The position numbers and the translations under genes were made by a program. From assembly GCA_035533075.1 (NCBI GenBank), contig DATLUO010000135.1:60285-124284 (forward strand): DNA of 64,000 bases. The letters run 5' to 3'. Source of the DNA: Pirellulales bacterium (lineage in GTDB: Bacteria; Planctomycetota; Planctomycetia; Pirellulales; JAICIG01). This document shows, one piece after another, positions 45,068-53,766 of the stretch (positions are counted from its first letter, which is position 1; each line of letters begins with the position of its first letter). The notes beneath the pieces are model-generated. The model worked only from the letters and a program-made list of their open reading frames with translations, had not been told where the DNA came from and ran no database searches.

Positions 45068-45993
45068 ATGCACGACGAGCGTTTCAAAAAGCTGTTGCGG
45101 GAGTTCTTCGCGGAGTTCATTTGGTTGCTTTTTTTCCCGACTGGGCCGCGCGATTCGACTTCAACAGTCTGGAATGGCTCGACAAGGAACTGATGAGCGA
45201 CGCACTCGCAGGGGAGAGCCGCTACGTCGACCTCATCGCCAAGCTAGGGACCCTTGAGCCGGTGCCGGGGCCCGACGGTCGCGCGGCCGACAGTTGGCTG
45301 GCGCTGGTCCATGTCGAAATCGAGGCGGCAGACCGAGTCGCGCCGTTGCGGCGGCGGATGTTTCACTATTATGAGCCCCTGCGCCGCCGCCATGACTTGC
45401 CGGTGCTTCCGATTGGACTTTTTCTGCGCGTCGGCCTGGACGGGATTGGTTGGGACTCGTACGAGGAGCATTTTTGGGGGCACCAGCTCGTGCGTTTCAG
45501 CTACCCGTACGTCGGACTTCCCGCTCTCGATGCGGAGCAATACCTTCGGCAAAATAATTGGCTTGGTGTGGCGCTGGCAGCCTTGATGCAAGTTCCTAAA
45601 GAACGCAAAATACAGTTGGCGGGTGAGGCGCTCGAGCGGCTCGTGCATTGCCCTGACGATGTCTATCGCAGGACGCTGCTCTGCGAGTGCTTCAGTGCCT
45701 ACCTGCCGACGGACGAGGAGCAGGAGCGGCAATTCGAAGAAATGGTGCGAAATCATCCGGACCCAGGAGTTCAGGCAATGGAAATCGGCTTGTTAGACCA
45801 TGTCGAACATCGCGGCATGCTGAAACTATTTCGACGGCTACTTGAAGAGCGGTTCGGCCCCTTGCCTCCCGACGCTCTCGCCCGCCTTGAGGTGTTGCCG
45901 CAAGATCGGCTTCTAGAGCTAGGTAGCGCGCTGTTGTCGGCGGCCTCGCTTGAGGAACTGGGGCTCGGCAACTCGCCAGCGTCGGATTCCTGA
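45068..45993 (+). pseudogene. Rpn/DUF4351-like nuclease, frameshifted near its start (module copy 1)
   Basis: The ATG at 45068 begins MHDERFKKLLREFFAEFIWL. A T-run at 45139-45145 appears one base short, so PDWAARFDFNSLEWLDKELM continues in the next frame to 45993. Apart from that the 308-residue product is full length and strikingly similar to the intact copy at 47362: both have SWLALVHVEIEAAD with the probable PD-(D/E)xK Glu, RRMFHYYEPLRRRHDLPVLP and a C-terminal LEERFGPLPPDAL. Members are linked to transposase-related recombination-promoting nucleases. A single-base sequencing error would be enough to explain the break. Confidence 0.75.
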
Positions 45994-46126
45994 GCCTCCG
46001 TCGGTCCTCTTCGGCCGGCCCCCGTTGCTTCGACGCCGCGAGATCCAAGGGAAGAAACGACGGATGGCACCGATGGACACCGATAGTGAGGATTCACCTG
46101 TGGTTGATGAATTGACATCCAGCATC

Positions 46127-47113
46127 ATGCCGAACATCGCCCGAATCGTCGTCACAGCATCGCTTCTTTCATTTAGCACTTCGCTCTCGGCGGAAACCGT
46201 GACCGCTACCGGCACGATCGAGGCCGTGGATGTCGCGGCCGGCACAATCACCGTTCGCCGCAAAACCGCCAACGGAGAGAAGACCGCGCAGTTCAAGATC
46301 GCCGGCGCTACGAAGATCGTCTTCAAGGGCGAAGTATCGGGGCTGCACCGCTTCGAGACCGGGCAGAAGGTCGAGATCACCTTCGAAACCAAGGCCAAGC
46401 AGGTGACGAAGCTTGAAGCGTGGCCGCGGGAACCGGCCGCAGACAACGTGCCGCCCGAGGGGTTCGTCGCGCTCTTCAATGGCAAAGATCTGTCGGGTTG
46501 GCGTGGCGTGCCGAAGCCGCCGCTCGACAGTCCCGCCAAACGCGCTCAAGCGTCGCGAGCCCAATTGGCCGCGGCGCAAAACCAGGCCGACACGGAAATG
46601 CGCAAGCATTGGAGCGTGCGTGATGCCATGCTCGTTTTCGACGGCCAGGGGAGCGGTCTGGCGACCGCGAAAGATTACGGCGACTTCGAGCTTTGGGTCG
46701 ACTGGAAAATCGAGCCGGGCGGCGACAGCGGCATTTATCTGCGCGGCATGCCGCAAGTGCAAATCTGGGATCACGCGAGCGACGCGGCCAAAGGCGTCGG
46801 CTCGGGTGGGCTCTTCAACAACCAGAACCACGCCAGCCGGCCGCTGATCGTCGCCGACAAGCCCATCGGCGAATGGAATACGTTCAAAATCACGATGTCC
46901 GGAGATCGTGTGAGCGTCAAGCTCAACGAGGTCGTTGTCGTCGACAACGTGGCCTTGGAAAACTTTTGGGAGCCGAACAAGCCGGCTTATTCAAAGGGGC
47001 CGATCGAGCTGCAAAAGCACGGCACGCGGCTCTACTTCAAGAACATCTACCTCCGCCAGCTTCCGCGCGGCGGGAGTGAAAGCGATGCGAGCGCCGCCGA
47101 TGCGGGCGATTGA
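46127..47113 (+). CDS. DUF1080 protein, secreted (module copy 2)
   Basis: About 328 residues from the ATG at 46127 (MPNIARIVVTASLLSFSTSL, a signal peptide); an ATG at 46064 would add 21. The N-terminal domain TATGTIEAVDVAAGTITVRR is the same as in copy 1 (44321). The DUF1080/LamG domain follows: VALFNGKDLSGWRGVPKPPL near residue 115, DFELWVDWKIEPGGDSGIYL near residue 190, MPQVQIWDHASDAAK and GSGGLFNNQNHASRPLIVAD near residue 225, and LYFKNIYLRQLPRG at the end. It is intact, probably periplasmic, and may bind or cleave modified sugars. The DUF1080 subtype differs from copy 1, so only the first domain is truly shared. Confidence 0.85.
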   Translation: MPNIARIVVTASLLSFSTSLSAETVTATGTIEAVDVAAGTITVRRKTANGEKTAQFKIAGATKIVFKGEVSGLHRFETGQKVEITFETKAKQVTKLEAWPREPAADNVPPEGFVALFNGKDLSGWRGVPKPPLDSPAKRAQASRAQLAAAQNQADTEMRKHWSVRDAMLVFDGQGSGLATAKDYGDFELWVDWKIEPGGDSGIYLRGMPQVQIWDHASDAAKGVGSGGLFNNQNHASRPLIVADKPIGEWNTFKITMSGDRVSVKLNEVVVVDNVALENFWEPNKPAYSKGPIELQKHGTRLYFKNIYLRQLPRGGSESDASAADAGD

Positions 47114-47264
47114 ATGCAAGGATGACCGGATTAAAGTCACGATAAACGATGCGGTGGTGAACGAAGCTTGGGGAGCGGAGGAGGTTGAGGGCAAAATCTG
47201 CTTGCGGAACCAAAACACGGGCATTGAATTTCAAAATCTGCGTCTCGTGAGGCTCGACGGGTAA
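47098..47264 (+). pseudogene. C-terminal fragment of another DUF1080/LamG-like domain
   Basis: A frame overlapping the end of the previous gene reads CKDDRIKVTINDAVVNEAWG then EGKICLRNQNTGIEFQNLRL, a typical ending of a DUF1080 beta-sandwich. No start or N-terminal portion is present. It is either what remains of a third DUF1080 gene or the original end of copy 1 displaced during duplication. Confidence 0.6.
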
Positions 47265-47361
47265 GATGGTTCGTGGCCAGCATTGCACGTTTCGTTGGGT
47301 ACAACCGAAAGATCCAGTCTGCGAGCATCCCCTGCCGGTGCGGCCGTCTGAGAGGAAACCG

Positions 47362-48297
47362 ATGCACGACCCGCGTTTCAAGAGACTGCTCAAGCAATTC
47401 TTCGCCGAGTTCTTTTGGCTCTTTTTCCCTCCCTGGGCTGAGCGGTTCGACTTCGATAGCGTTGAATGGCTCGACAAAGAGCTCGTGAGCGATGCCCTGC
47501 AAGGCGAGAGCCGCTTTGTCGATGTCATCGCGAAGCTGGCGACGCGCGAGCCGATTCCCGGCCCGGATGGGCGGTCGGCCGAAAGTTGGCTCGCCTTGGT
47601 TCACGTCGAAATCGAAGCCGCCGACACCGCGGCGCCGCTCCGCCGTCGGATGTTTCATTACTACGAGCCGCTGCGCCGCCGCCACGACCTGCCGGTGCTG
47701 CCGATCGGAGTTTATCTGCGGGTTGGCCTGGACGGGATCGGCTGGGACGCCTACGAAGAGCACTTCTGGGAGCACCAGCTCGTGCGTTTCAATTACCCGT
47801 ACGTCGGCCTGCCGGCCCTCGACGCGGAGCAGTATTTGAGGCAGGACAATTGGCTGGGCGTGGCCCTGGCGGCCTTGATGCGCGTGCCGAAAGAGCGGAG
47901 AATAGCGTTAGCTGGCGAGGCGCTGGAGCGGCTCGTGCATTCTCCCGTGAATGCTTACCGAAAGACGTTGCTTTGCGAATGCGTGAGCGCGTATCTGCCG
48001 ACCGACGAGCAGCAGCGGGAACAATTTGAAAACATGCTTCGTAACCATCCAGATCCGGGAGTGCGAACGATGGAATTGGGTTTGTTGGATCACGTTGAGC
48101 AGCGCGGAGAACAACGCGGAATGCTGAAACTGTTTCGAGGACAGCTCGAAGAGCGGTTCGGCCCATTGCCGCCTCAGGCGCTTGCCGACCTAGAGGCGCT
48201 TCCGCAAGATCGGCTCATGGAGTTGGGGCGCGCGCTATTGTCGGCGGCCTCGCTTGAAGAGTTGGGGCTCGGCGTATCGCCGGCGCCGGATTCCTGA
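47362..48297 (+). CDS. Rpn/DUF4351-like family nuclease (module copy 2)
   Basis: A 311-residue intact protein. The start is the ATG at 47362, preceded by GAGAGGAAACCG, a good ribosome-binding site. Family features are HDPRFKRLLKQFFAEFFWLF at the N-terminus, SWLALVHVEIEAADTAAPLR near residue 77 (likely PD-(D/E)xK strand), PVLPIGVYLRVGLDGIGWDA near residue 113, and a C-terminal helical DUF4351-like region (MLKLFRGQLEERFGPLPPQA ... LPQDRLMELGRALLSA). It is nearly identical in layout to the damaged copy at 45068 and follows a DUF1080 gene as that one does. It is probably a DNA nuclease of selfish or recombination-promoting type; activity unproven. Confidence 0.82.
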   Translation: MHDPRFKRLLKQFFAEFFWLFFPPWAERFDFDSVEWLDKELVSDALQGESRFVDVIAKLATREPIPGPDGRSAESWLALVHVEIEAADTAAPLRRRMFHYYEPLRRRHDLPVLPIGVYLRVGLDGIGWDAYEEHFWEHQLVRFNYPYVGLPALDAEQYLRQDNWLGVALAALMRVPKERRIALAGEALERLVHSPVNAYRKTLLCECVSAYLPTDEQQREQFENMLRNHPDPGVRTMELGLLDHVEQRGEQRGMLKLFRGQLEERFGPLPPQALADLEALPQDRLMELGRALLSAASLEELGLGVSPAPDS

Positions 48298-48319
48298 GCC
48301 TTTTAGTCGGAGCAAGAAT

Positions 48320-49045
48320 ATGCGGCTTACACTTTCGCCGCGGCCGCCCGAGGCCGACGCCGACGATTGTTAACCCCATTCCGATGGCCGCCCCGTGGGA
48401 GAAACGCCCGTCCATTTTCGCAACCTGTCGTATCTCAGAGAGACTCTCGATGTCTGGTACGCCAGCGACCCGCAGGTCTTCGTGGCCGCCAACCTGTTCA
48501 TCTATTACGTGCCGGGTGACCGCCTGAAGCACGTCTCGCCCGACCTGTTCGTGGTGCGCGGCGTGCCCAAAGACAAGCCGCGCAAGAAGTATCTGCTCTG
48601 GGAGGAAGGCAAGGGGCCCGACCTGGTGGTCGAACTCACCAGCGCCGGCACGTGCGATGAAGACCTCGACAAAAAGTGGCTCTATCGCGACATCCTCGGC
48701 GTCCGCGAATACGTTCTGTTCGACCCGTACGCCGAATATCTCGATCCGGCGCCGCAGGGCGTTCTTCTTCAAGCGGGCCATGACGTGCCAATGCCGATGG
48801 TATCGGGCCTGTTGGTCAGCGAGGTGCTCGGTTTGCACTTCGAAGCGGACAGCGAGGATCTTCGGCTCTATGATCCGGCTGCGGCCCAATGGCTTCGCAC
48901 TCCGCCGGAGGAGCGCGAGTTCGCTGCGCAGATGGCGGCCAAACTCGATCAGACGATGGCCGACAAGGCGCGACTCGAACAAGAGTTGGCCGAACTGCGG
49001 CAACGCCTGACCGACACGGGTGGTTCCGAGGCGCGGCAAGTGTAG
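48320..49045 (+). pseudogene. Uma2-family (DUF820) endonuclease with a nonsense codon at position 18
   Basis: The ATG at 48320 reads MRLTLSPRPPEADADDC, then TAA at 48371-48373, and then continues in the same frame PHSDGRPVGETPVHFRNLSY to 49045. The usual family start is a Pro/acidic stretch followed by [W/Y]YPxSDGxPxGET, so the TAA probably replaces a Tyr codon. A GTG at 48395 could restart translation and give 216 residues containing the rest: LKHVSPDLFVVRGVP near residue 48, LVVELTSAGTCDEDLDKKWL near residue 77 (PD-(D/E)xK-like strand), REYVLFDPYAEYLDP. A coiled-coil tail (AAKLDQTMADKARLEQELAE) ends it. Function of Uma2 proteins is unknown; they abound in cyanobacteria and planctomycetes. 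Confidence 0.7.
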
Positions 49046-49097
49046 GTCCAACGTTCGCTCAGCATGGCGTCATTCCGGCGACGACTCACAGAACACT

Positions 49098-49292
49098 CTA
49101 ACAGGTCACGTCGAACTCCGCCTCGTGCAGATGGTGCAGGATGTGCTCGAGAACCTCGATCTGACGAGGCCCGTCCAGTCCCTCCGCCGTTTGCGAGGTG
49201 CTTCCCCCGCCCGCCCGCTCCAACTCGTGGAGCCGAGCGGCGACCAACTCGATCAATAACTGCTGTTCGGCGCTTTCTAATTCGAGAAACAT
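49098..49292 (-). CDS. Small hypothetical protein (64 aa)
   Basis: MFLELESAEQQLLIELVAAR, then a short Gly/Ser linker and IEVLEHILHHLHEAEF. It is acidic and helical, with no signal peptide. The start is supported by AGGGAGGGAACG directly before the ATG at 49290-49292, one of the strongest Shine-Dalgarno sequences in the window. It is encoded 44 bases downstream of another tiny gene on the same strand, so the two probably form a mini-operon. Function unknown. Confidence 0.65.
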   Translation of the reverse strand: MFLELESAEQQLLIELVAARLHELERAGGGSTSQTAEGLDGPRQIEVLEHILHHLHEAEFDVTC

Positions 49293-49336
49293 CGTTCCCT
49301 CCCTTTTTCGCGCAGCCGAGCCCTGGCTTTCGGCGC

Positions 49337-49438
49337 TCAGTGCATCAACAAGACAAAGATCGTTGCGAACGCCAAGACCAGCGCCCACCAGATCACCTCG
49401 TGCGATTGCGGCACACTTCGCCGTTCGATCGTAAACAT
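49337..49438 (-). CDS. Very small membrane protein (33 aa)
   Basis: MFTIERRSVPQSHEVIWWAL then VLAFATIFVLLMH and a TGA stop. It has a polar 15-residue start followed by one transmembrane helix ending at the C-terminus. CAGGAGCGGGTC precedes the ATG at 49436-49438, an excellent ribosome-binding site at the right distance. The size, strong initiation signal and tail-anchored layout suggest a real micro-protein. The role is unknown; it is probably co-expressed with the 64-residue protein downstream. Confidence 0.6.
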   Translation of the reverse strand: MFTIERRSVPQSHEVIWWALVLAFATIFVLLMH

Positions 49439-49783
49439 GACCCGCTCCTGAAAACAACGGTCTGGTTGCTCTTTCAGTCCAACCATCAAGAGCGGCAAAG
49501 CGTGTACCGCATGGCCGACTCGCGTGCCGTTGCGAACCGGATCCGCACAAAAGCCGCGTCCGGCCCGGCTTTGCGGCGATGACCAGGCAGCGGGCAGCCG
49601 TTGCCCGCGGGGCGACGGCGCGCGTTACAGCACGTTCGGCGCGCCGATCCAAGCGCATCCGCCACCTATCCATCCATCGACGAGTGACATAGCACTGGGC
49701 GGGCGGTGGACTTGCCACTGCCCGCGCAACAGGATTAGGATGAAACCGTCAACTGTTTGCCTGTACGGAACCTCACGGCTGCG

Positions 49784-52700
49784 ATGCGTGCGAAAGTAAA
49801 GTGGATGTCCCCGGCGTTCGTCGCGGTCGTGCTCGCTTTGCCCTGCGCTACGGCTGCCGCGGGACCGGCCGAAGACCAGTATGCCGTGGCGGCGGGCCAC
49901 TATCAGCAAAAGCGCTGGAAATTCGCCGCCGACGAGTTCCGCACGTTTCTGGCCGACTACCCGCAGCACGCCAACGCCGGCAAAGCCCGGTTTTATCTGG
50001 CCGAATCGCTCGTGCAATTGCGGCGGTTCGACGAGGCGGCCCAGGCGTTTCGCGCCTTTGCCGAACAGTCGCCCCAAGACCGGCTGGCGAACAAGGCGCG
50101 GTTTCGGGCCGGTGAGGCGACTTACCTGGCCGGGCACTACGATCGGGCCCGCGCCGAGCTCGACCGTTTTACCCGTGACTTGCCCGACGACCCGCTCAAT
50201 GCCTACGCCTTGCCCTACCTGGGCGACCTGGCCTTGCGCAACAATGACTTTCCGCGGGCCCAACAGCTTTTCACCGAGGCCTTGCGGCGGTTTGCCCAGG
50301 GTCCGCTGGCGGATGATTGCCGGTTTGGCCTGGCCCGATCGCTGGAGGCGCAGGGCCAGCACGACGACGCCCGGCGGCTGTTCTTGGCCGTCGCCGCCAA
50401 GCCAACGAGCAACCTGGCCGACAACGCCCAATTCCGCCTGGCGGCCAGCTTCTATGCCACGGGCGACTATGAGCAGGCGTTGGCTTCGTTCCAGGAGCTC
50501 ATCGAGCATCCGCGGTTTGCCCGTAGCGGCTTGCGGACCAAGGCCGCACTCGCCGAGGGAGAATCGCTGTTTCAATTGCATCGTCTTGATTTGGCCCGGC
50601 AGCGGTTCGAATCGCTGCTGGAGGAACCCTCGGTGGCCGTCGAAGCCCGCTATTGGCTGGGACTCGTACAGGCCGCCCAGGGTGATTGGACCACAGCCGC
50701 CGAAAGCTTGCAGGCGGCCGCTGAGCGGGCCGGCGGCGACCAAAAGTTGGCCGCCGCCGCCCATTTTCACGCCGGCGACGCCCTGTTTCACGCGGACAAA
50801 ACGGCCGAGGCCAAAGCCGAATTCGCGCTCGTGCTCAAGAACTGGCCGCAGACCGAACTGGCGGAAAAAAGCCTGCTGGGACTGATGCAGGTGGCGTTGG
50901 CGACGGGCGACCATCCCTCGGTCGATCAGCTTGCCGCGCAGTTCGGCGAGCATTATCGGCAGACGGCACTCAGGCCCCAGGTCGATCGCATCGTGGGACG
51001 TTCGCTGTTGGCGCGAAAGGATTACGTGGCTGCCACGGTGCTGTTCGAGAGGTTGCTCACAACCGCCGGACAAGAGCGGCAAAACGCCGATCGCTGCCTG
51101 CTGGCCGCGGCCTACGTCGGCCAGTCACGGTTCGACGAGGCATTGCAGACGATCGATGCCCTCTCGCTGGCCGAGCAGCCGTCGGCCGACGATCGCGAGT
51201 TGTGGATCGATGCCCAGCGGCAACGGGCGGCGTCGCTGGTGGGGCTCGATCGCTTTGCGGACGCCGCCGGAGTGCTCGAACGGTTGCTGGCTGCCATGCC
51301 CGAACCGCAGGCGGCCACTTGGGCCCGCGCCGAGTTGGCCGTGTGCCTGGCCAAGACGAACCAGCTTGAACGGGCCAAGACCGTCTTTCGGGAGGCATCG
51401 CAGCAGGCCGCCGGCAGCGAGGTGTTGCCCGCGGCCGTGCTGGCACTGGGCGATGCGGCACTCGAGCAGAACGATCCGGCCTGGGCCAGCGAATTGTATC
51501 AGCAGTTGGCGAGCGAGAAATCGGCTTACCGCGCTCGCGCCCTGTGGGGCCTGGCACGCAGCCGCGTGAAGCTGGACGAATCGTCGCAGGCCGTGGCGGC
51601 CTTGGACCAGTTGCTCGCTGATTACGCCGGCGATCCGCTGGCCTCGGAAGCGGCCCTGGCTCGCGGGCAGCTTTTGGACCATCTCGAGAAGCACGAAGCG
51701 GCCCTGCGGTCGTATCGCCAGGTGATGGAGGCTTATGGGTCCAGCCCGCAACTTGCCCTGGCGATGCTGGCCGCCGCCCGACTTGAGGAGCGACTCAAGC
51801 GGCCCAAAGAAGCCGCAAAGCTTTATGAAGAGCTCGACCGCAAGTTTCCCGACTCGCCGGAGCACGACGCCGTGCTTTATGAATGGGCCTGGGCGCTGCG
51901 CGCGGCGGGCGAGCTGGACAAGGCCGACGCGATCTTCGAGCGTTCGCGGGCGGCCATGCCGCGCAGCCGTTTTTGGGCCGACGCGGTCTATCGCCTGGCC
52001 GAGCGGGCCTACGAAGCGAAGGACTATGCACGTGCCGGACAGCTTGTCGCCGAACTGATCGCTGGCGAGCCGGGTCCGCAGGTGTTGCCGCACGCACTCT
52101 ATCTTGAGGGACAAATCGCGGCGGCGAAAAACGAGTGGCCGCGCGTGCCGGCCCCTTTGCAGCGGCTGGCGGCCGACTTCCCCGACAGCCCGCTATTGCC
52201 GTTGGCCCGTTACCTGACGGCGGAAGCGGCCTATCGACAAAGCGAGTTCGATCGCGCGGCGGAGTTGTTCCGAGAGTTGGCCGAGTCCACGAGTGGCCGA
52301 AACGACAAGTGGCTGGCGATGGTCCCGCTTCGCCGGGCGCAGATTCTTACCCATCAGAAGCAGTGGCACGACGCCTTGGAGTTGGCCTCGCAGATCGAGA
52401 CCGATTTTCCTGATTTCGAGCAGCTTTACGAGATCGATTACGTGATCGGCCGTTGCCAAGCCAGCTTGGGAGAGTTTGACGAGGCCCGCGCCGCCTATCG
52501 CCGCGTGGTCAAGAGCGAGTCGGGCGCCAAGACCGAAACGGCGGCCAAGGCCCAATGGATGCTGGGCGAGACGTTCTTTCACCAGAAGAACTACGAATCG
52601 GCGCTGCGCGAGTATCTCAAGGTCGAAATCCTGTATGATTACCCGATGTGGCAGGCCGCGGCCTTGTTCGAAGCGGCCAAGTGCCACGAACATCTTGGCG

Positions 52701-52816
52701 AGCCGAAAGAGGCGCAGGAGCTTTACGCGAAGCTGGTCAAGGCGTATCCCGATTCGCCGCTGGCCAAAGACGCGGCCGGACGGTTGAAAGCCTTTGAGGC
52801 CCGTGCGCAGAAATGA
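49784..52816 (+). CDS. Secreted TPR-repeat protein upstream of ExbB/ExbD
   Basis: About 1,010 residues. A signal peptide (VKWMSPAFVAVVLALPCATA) is followed by some two dozen tetratricopeptide-like repeats (for example AEDQYAVAAGHYQQKRWKFA and QQLFTEALRRFAQG) through to the C-terminus (EAQELYAKLVKAYPDSPLAK). It resembles giant relatives of CpoB/YbgF, the periplasmic TPR partner of Tol-Pal/Ton systems. The stop overlaps the exbB start by 4 bases (ATGA). It probably acts in the periplasm as a scaffold coupled to the ExbB-ExbD motor. The ATG at 49784 is preferred; one at 49757 would precede the signal by nine more residues. Confidence 0.85.
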   Translation: MRAKVKWMSPAFVAVVLALPCATAAAGPAEDQYAVAAGHYQQKRWKFAADEFRTFLADYPQHANAGKARFYLAESLVQLRRFDEAAQAFRAFAEQSPQDRLANKARFRAGEATYLAGHYDRARAELDRFTRDLPDDPLNAYALPYLGDLALRNNDFPRAQQLFTEALRRFAQGPLADDCRFGLARSLEAQGQHDDARRLFLAVAAKPTSNLADNAQFRLAASFYATGDYEQALASFQELIEHPRFARSGLRTKAALAEGESLFQLHRLDLARQRFESLLEEPSVAVEARYWLGLVQAAQGDWTTAAESLQAAAERAGGDQKLAAAAHFHAGDALFHADKTAEAKAEFALVLKNWPQTELAEKSLLGLMQVALATGDHPSVDQLAAQFGEHYRQTALRPQVDRIVGRSLLARKDYVAATVLFERLLTTAGQERQNADRCLLAAAYVGQSRFDEALQTIDALSLAEQPSADDRELWIDAQRQRAASLVGLDRFADAAGVLERLLAAMPEPQAATWARAELAVCLAKTNQLERAKTVFREASQQAAGSEVLPAAVLALGDAALEQNDPAWASELYQQLASEKSAYRARALWGLARSRVKLDESSQAVAALDQLLADYAGDPLASEAALARGQLLDHLEKHEAALRSYRQVMEAYGSSPQLALAMLAAARLEERLKRPKEAAKLYEELDRKFPDSPEHDAVLYEWAWALRAAGELDKADAIFERSRAAMPRSRFWADAVYRLAERAYEAKDYARAGQLVAELIAGEPGPQVLPHALYLEGQIAAAKNEWPRVPAPLQRLAADFPDSPLLPLARYLTAEAAYRQSEFDRAAELFRELAESTSGRNDKWLAMVPLRRAQILTHQKQWHDALELASQIETDFPDFEQLYEIDYVIGRCQASLGEFDEARAAYRRVVKSESGAKTETAAKAQWMLGETFFHQKNYESALREYLKVEILYDYPMWQAAALFEAAKCHEHLGEPKEAQELYAKLVKAYPDSPLAKDAAGRLKAFEARAQK

Positions 52817-53670
52817 TCGAGATGCAGCAACACAACGAAGGGGAATTGCAAATTGCAAATTGGCTGAGAGGCGTCGTCGCCGTCTTGGCGCTCGCGATCG
52901 GCCAATTCGCCGGTTCCGCCTGGGCCCAAGAGGACGATCCTGCGGAACAATCGCCCGTTGCCGCCGCGCCCGCCTCGACGAGCGATCTGATTCCGCAGCG
53001 CAATCTGCTGCAAATCGTCAAAGCGGGCGGCATCTTGATGGTGCCGATCATCTTCTGCTCGTTCATCACGCTGGTGTTTGTGTTCGAACGGGCGATCGCG
53101 CTGCGTTGGGGCCGGGTGATTCCGCGGCCGTTCGTGAAACGGTTTCTGCACCAGTTGGGCGAAGGGCAGCTCGACAAAGAAAAAGCTTTGGCGCTTTGCG
53201 AGGAGAACGGCAGTCCGGTGGCGCAGGTGTTTGCGGCCGCGGTAAAAAAATGGGGCCGTCAGGCCGTGGAGGTGGAGCAGGCGGTGCTCGACGCGGGCGA
53301 ACGGGCCTCCAACGGCCTGCGGAAATACATCCGCATCTTCAACGCCGTCTCCACCATTTCGCCCTTGCTGGGACTGCTGGGCACGGTGTTCGGCATGATC
53401 AAAGCGTTCAACGACATCTCGGGCCACGACGCGATGGGCAAGCCCGAACTGCTATCGAGGGGCATCAGCGAAGCGCTGATTACGACGGCGGCCGGTCTTT
53501 CGGTCGCCATTCCGGCCCTGGTCTGCTACCTGTTTTTCCTCAGCCGCGTCGACCGGCTGATCATCGAGATCGACGCCCTCGGCCAGGACGTCGTTTCAGC
53601 GATTTCGGCCGAAGCATTGCAGACCACGGTGAAATCGACCCGGTCCCGCAGCCGAGAACCAGTAACCTGA
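52813..53670 (+). CDS. exbB: MotA/TolQ/ExbB proton channel family protein
   Basis: A 285-residue protein. An N-terminal hydrophobic segment with a possible signal (GVVAVLALAIGQFAGSAWAQ) is followed by the three membrane helices of ExbB: ILMVPIIFCSFITLVFVFER near residue 75, and the pair in AVSTISPLLGLLGTVFGMIK near residue 180 and TAAGLSVAIPALVCYLFFLS near residue 220. Proton-path Thr/Ser positions and the G-L-L-G-T-V-x-G-M motif are present. With ExbD it forms an inner-membrane motor that converts proton flow into work on a periplasmic or outer-membrane partner. It is coupled to the TPR gene. Confidence 0.92.
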   Translation: MIEMQQHNEGELQIANWLRGVVAVLALAIGQFAGSAWAQEDDPAEQSPVAAAPASTSDLIPQRNLLQIVKAGGILMVPIIFCSFITLVFVFERAIALRWGRVIPRPFVKRFLHQLGEGQLDKEKALALCEENGSPVAQVFAAAVKKWGRQAVEVEQAVLDAGERASNGLRKYIRIFNAVSTISPLLGLLGTVFGMIKAFNDISGHDAMGKPELLSRGISEALITTAAGLSVAIPALVCYLFFLSRVDRLIIEIDALGQDVVSAISAEALQTTVKSTRSRSREPVT

Positions 53671-53726
53671 TGCTGATTTTGGTTTTTGGATGTTGGATTA
53701 CAGGCTGAGGTCGGTGTTTCCCTTGG

Positions 53727-53758
53727 AATCGAAAATCCAAAATCGAAAATCCAAAATC
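53727..53758. repeat. Heptamer array AAAATCC/AAAATCG
   Basis: Four to five 7-bp units alternating AAAATCC and AAAATCG between exbB and exbD, the inverse of the GGATTTT array at 24484. A related GGTTTTT/GGATGTT stretch at 53676-53697 faces it. Confidence 0.85.
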
Positions 53759-53766
53759 GCCCTACC

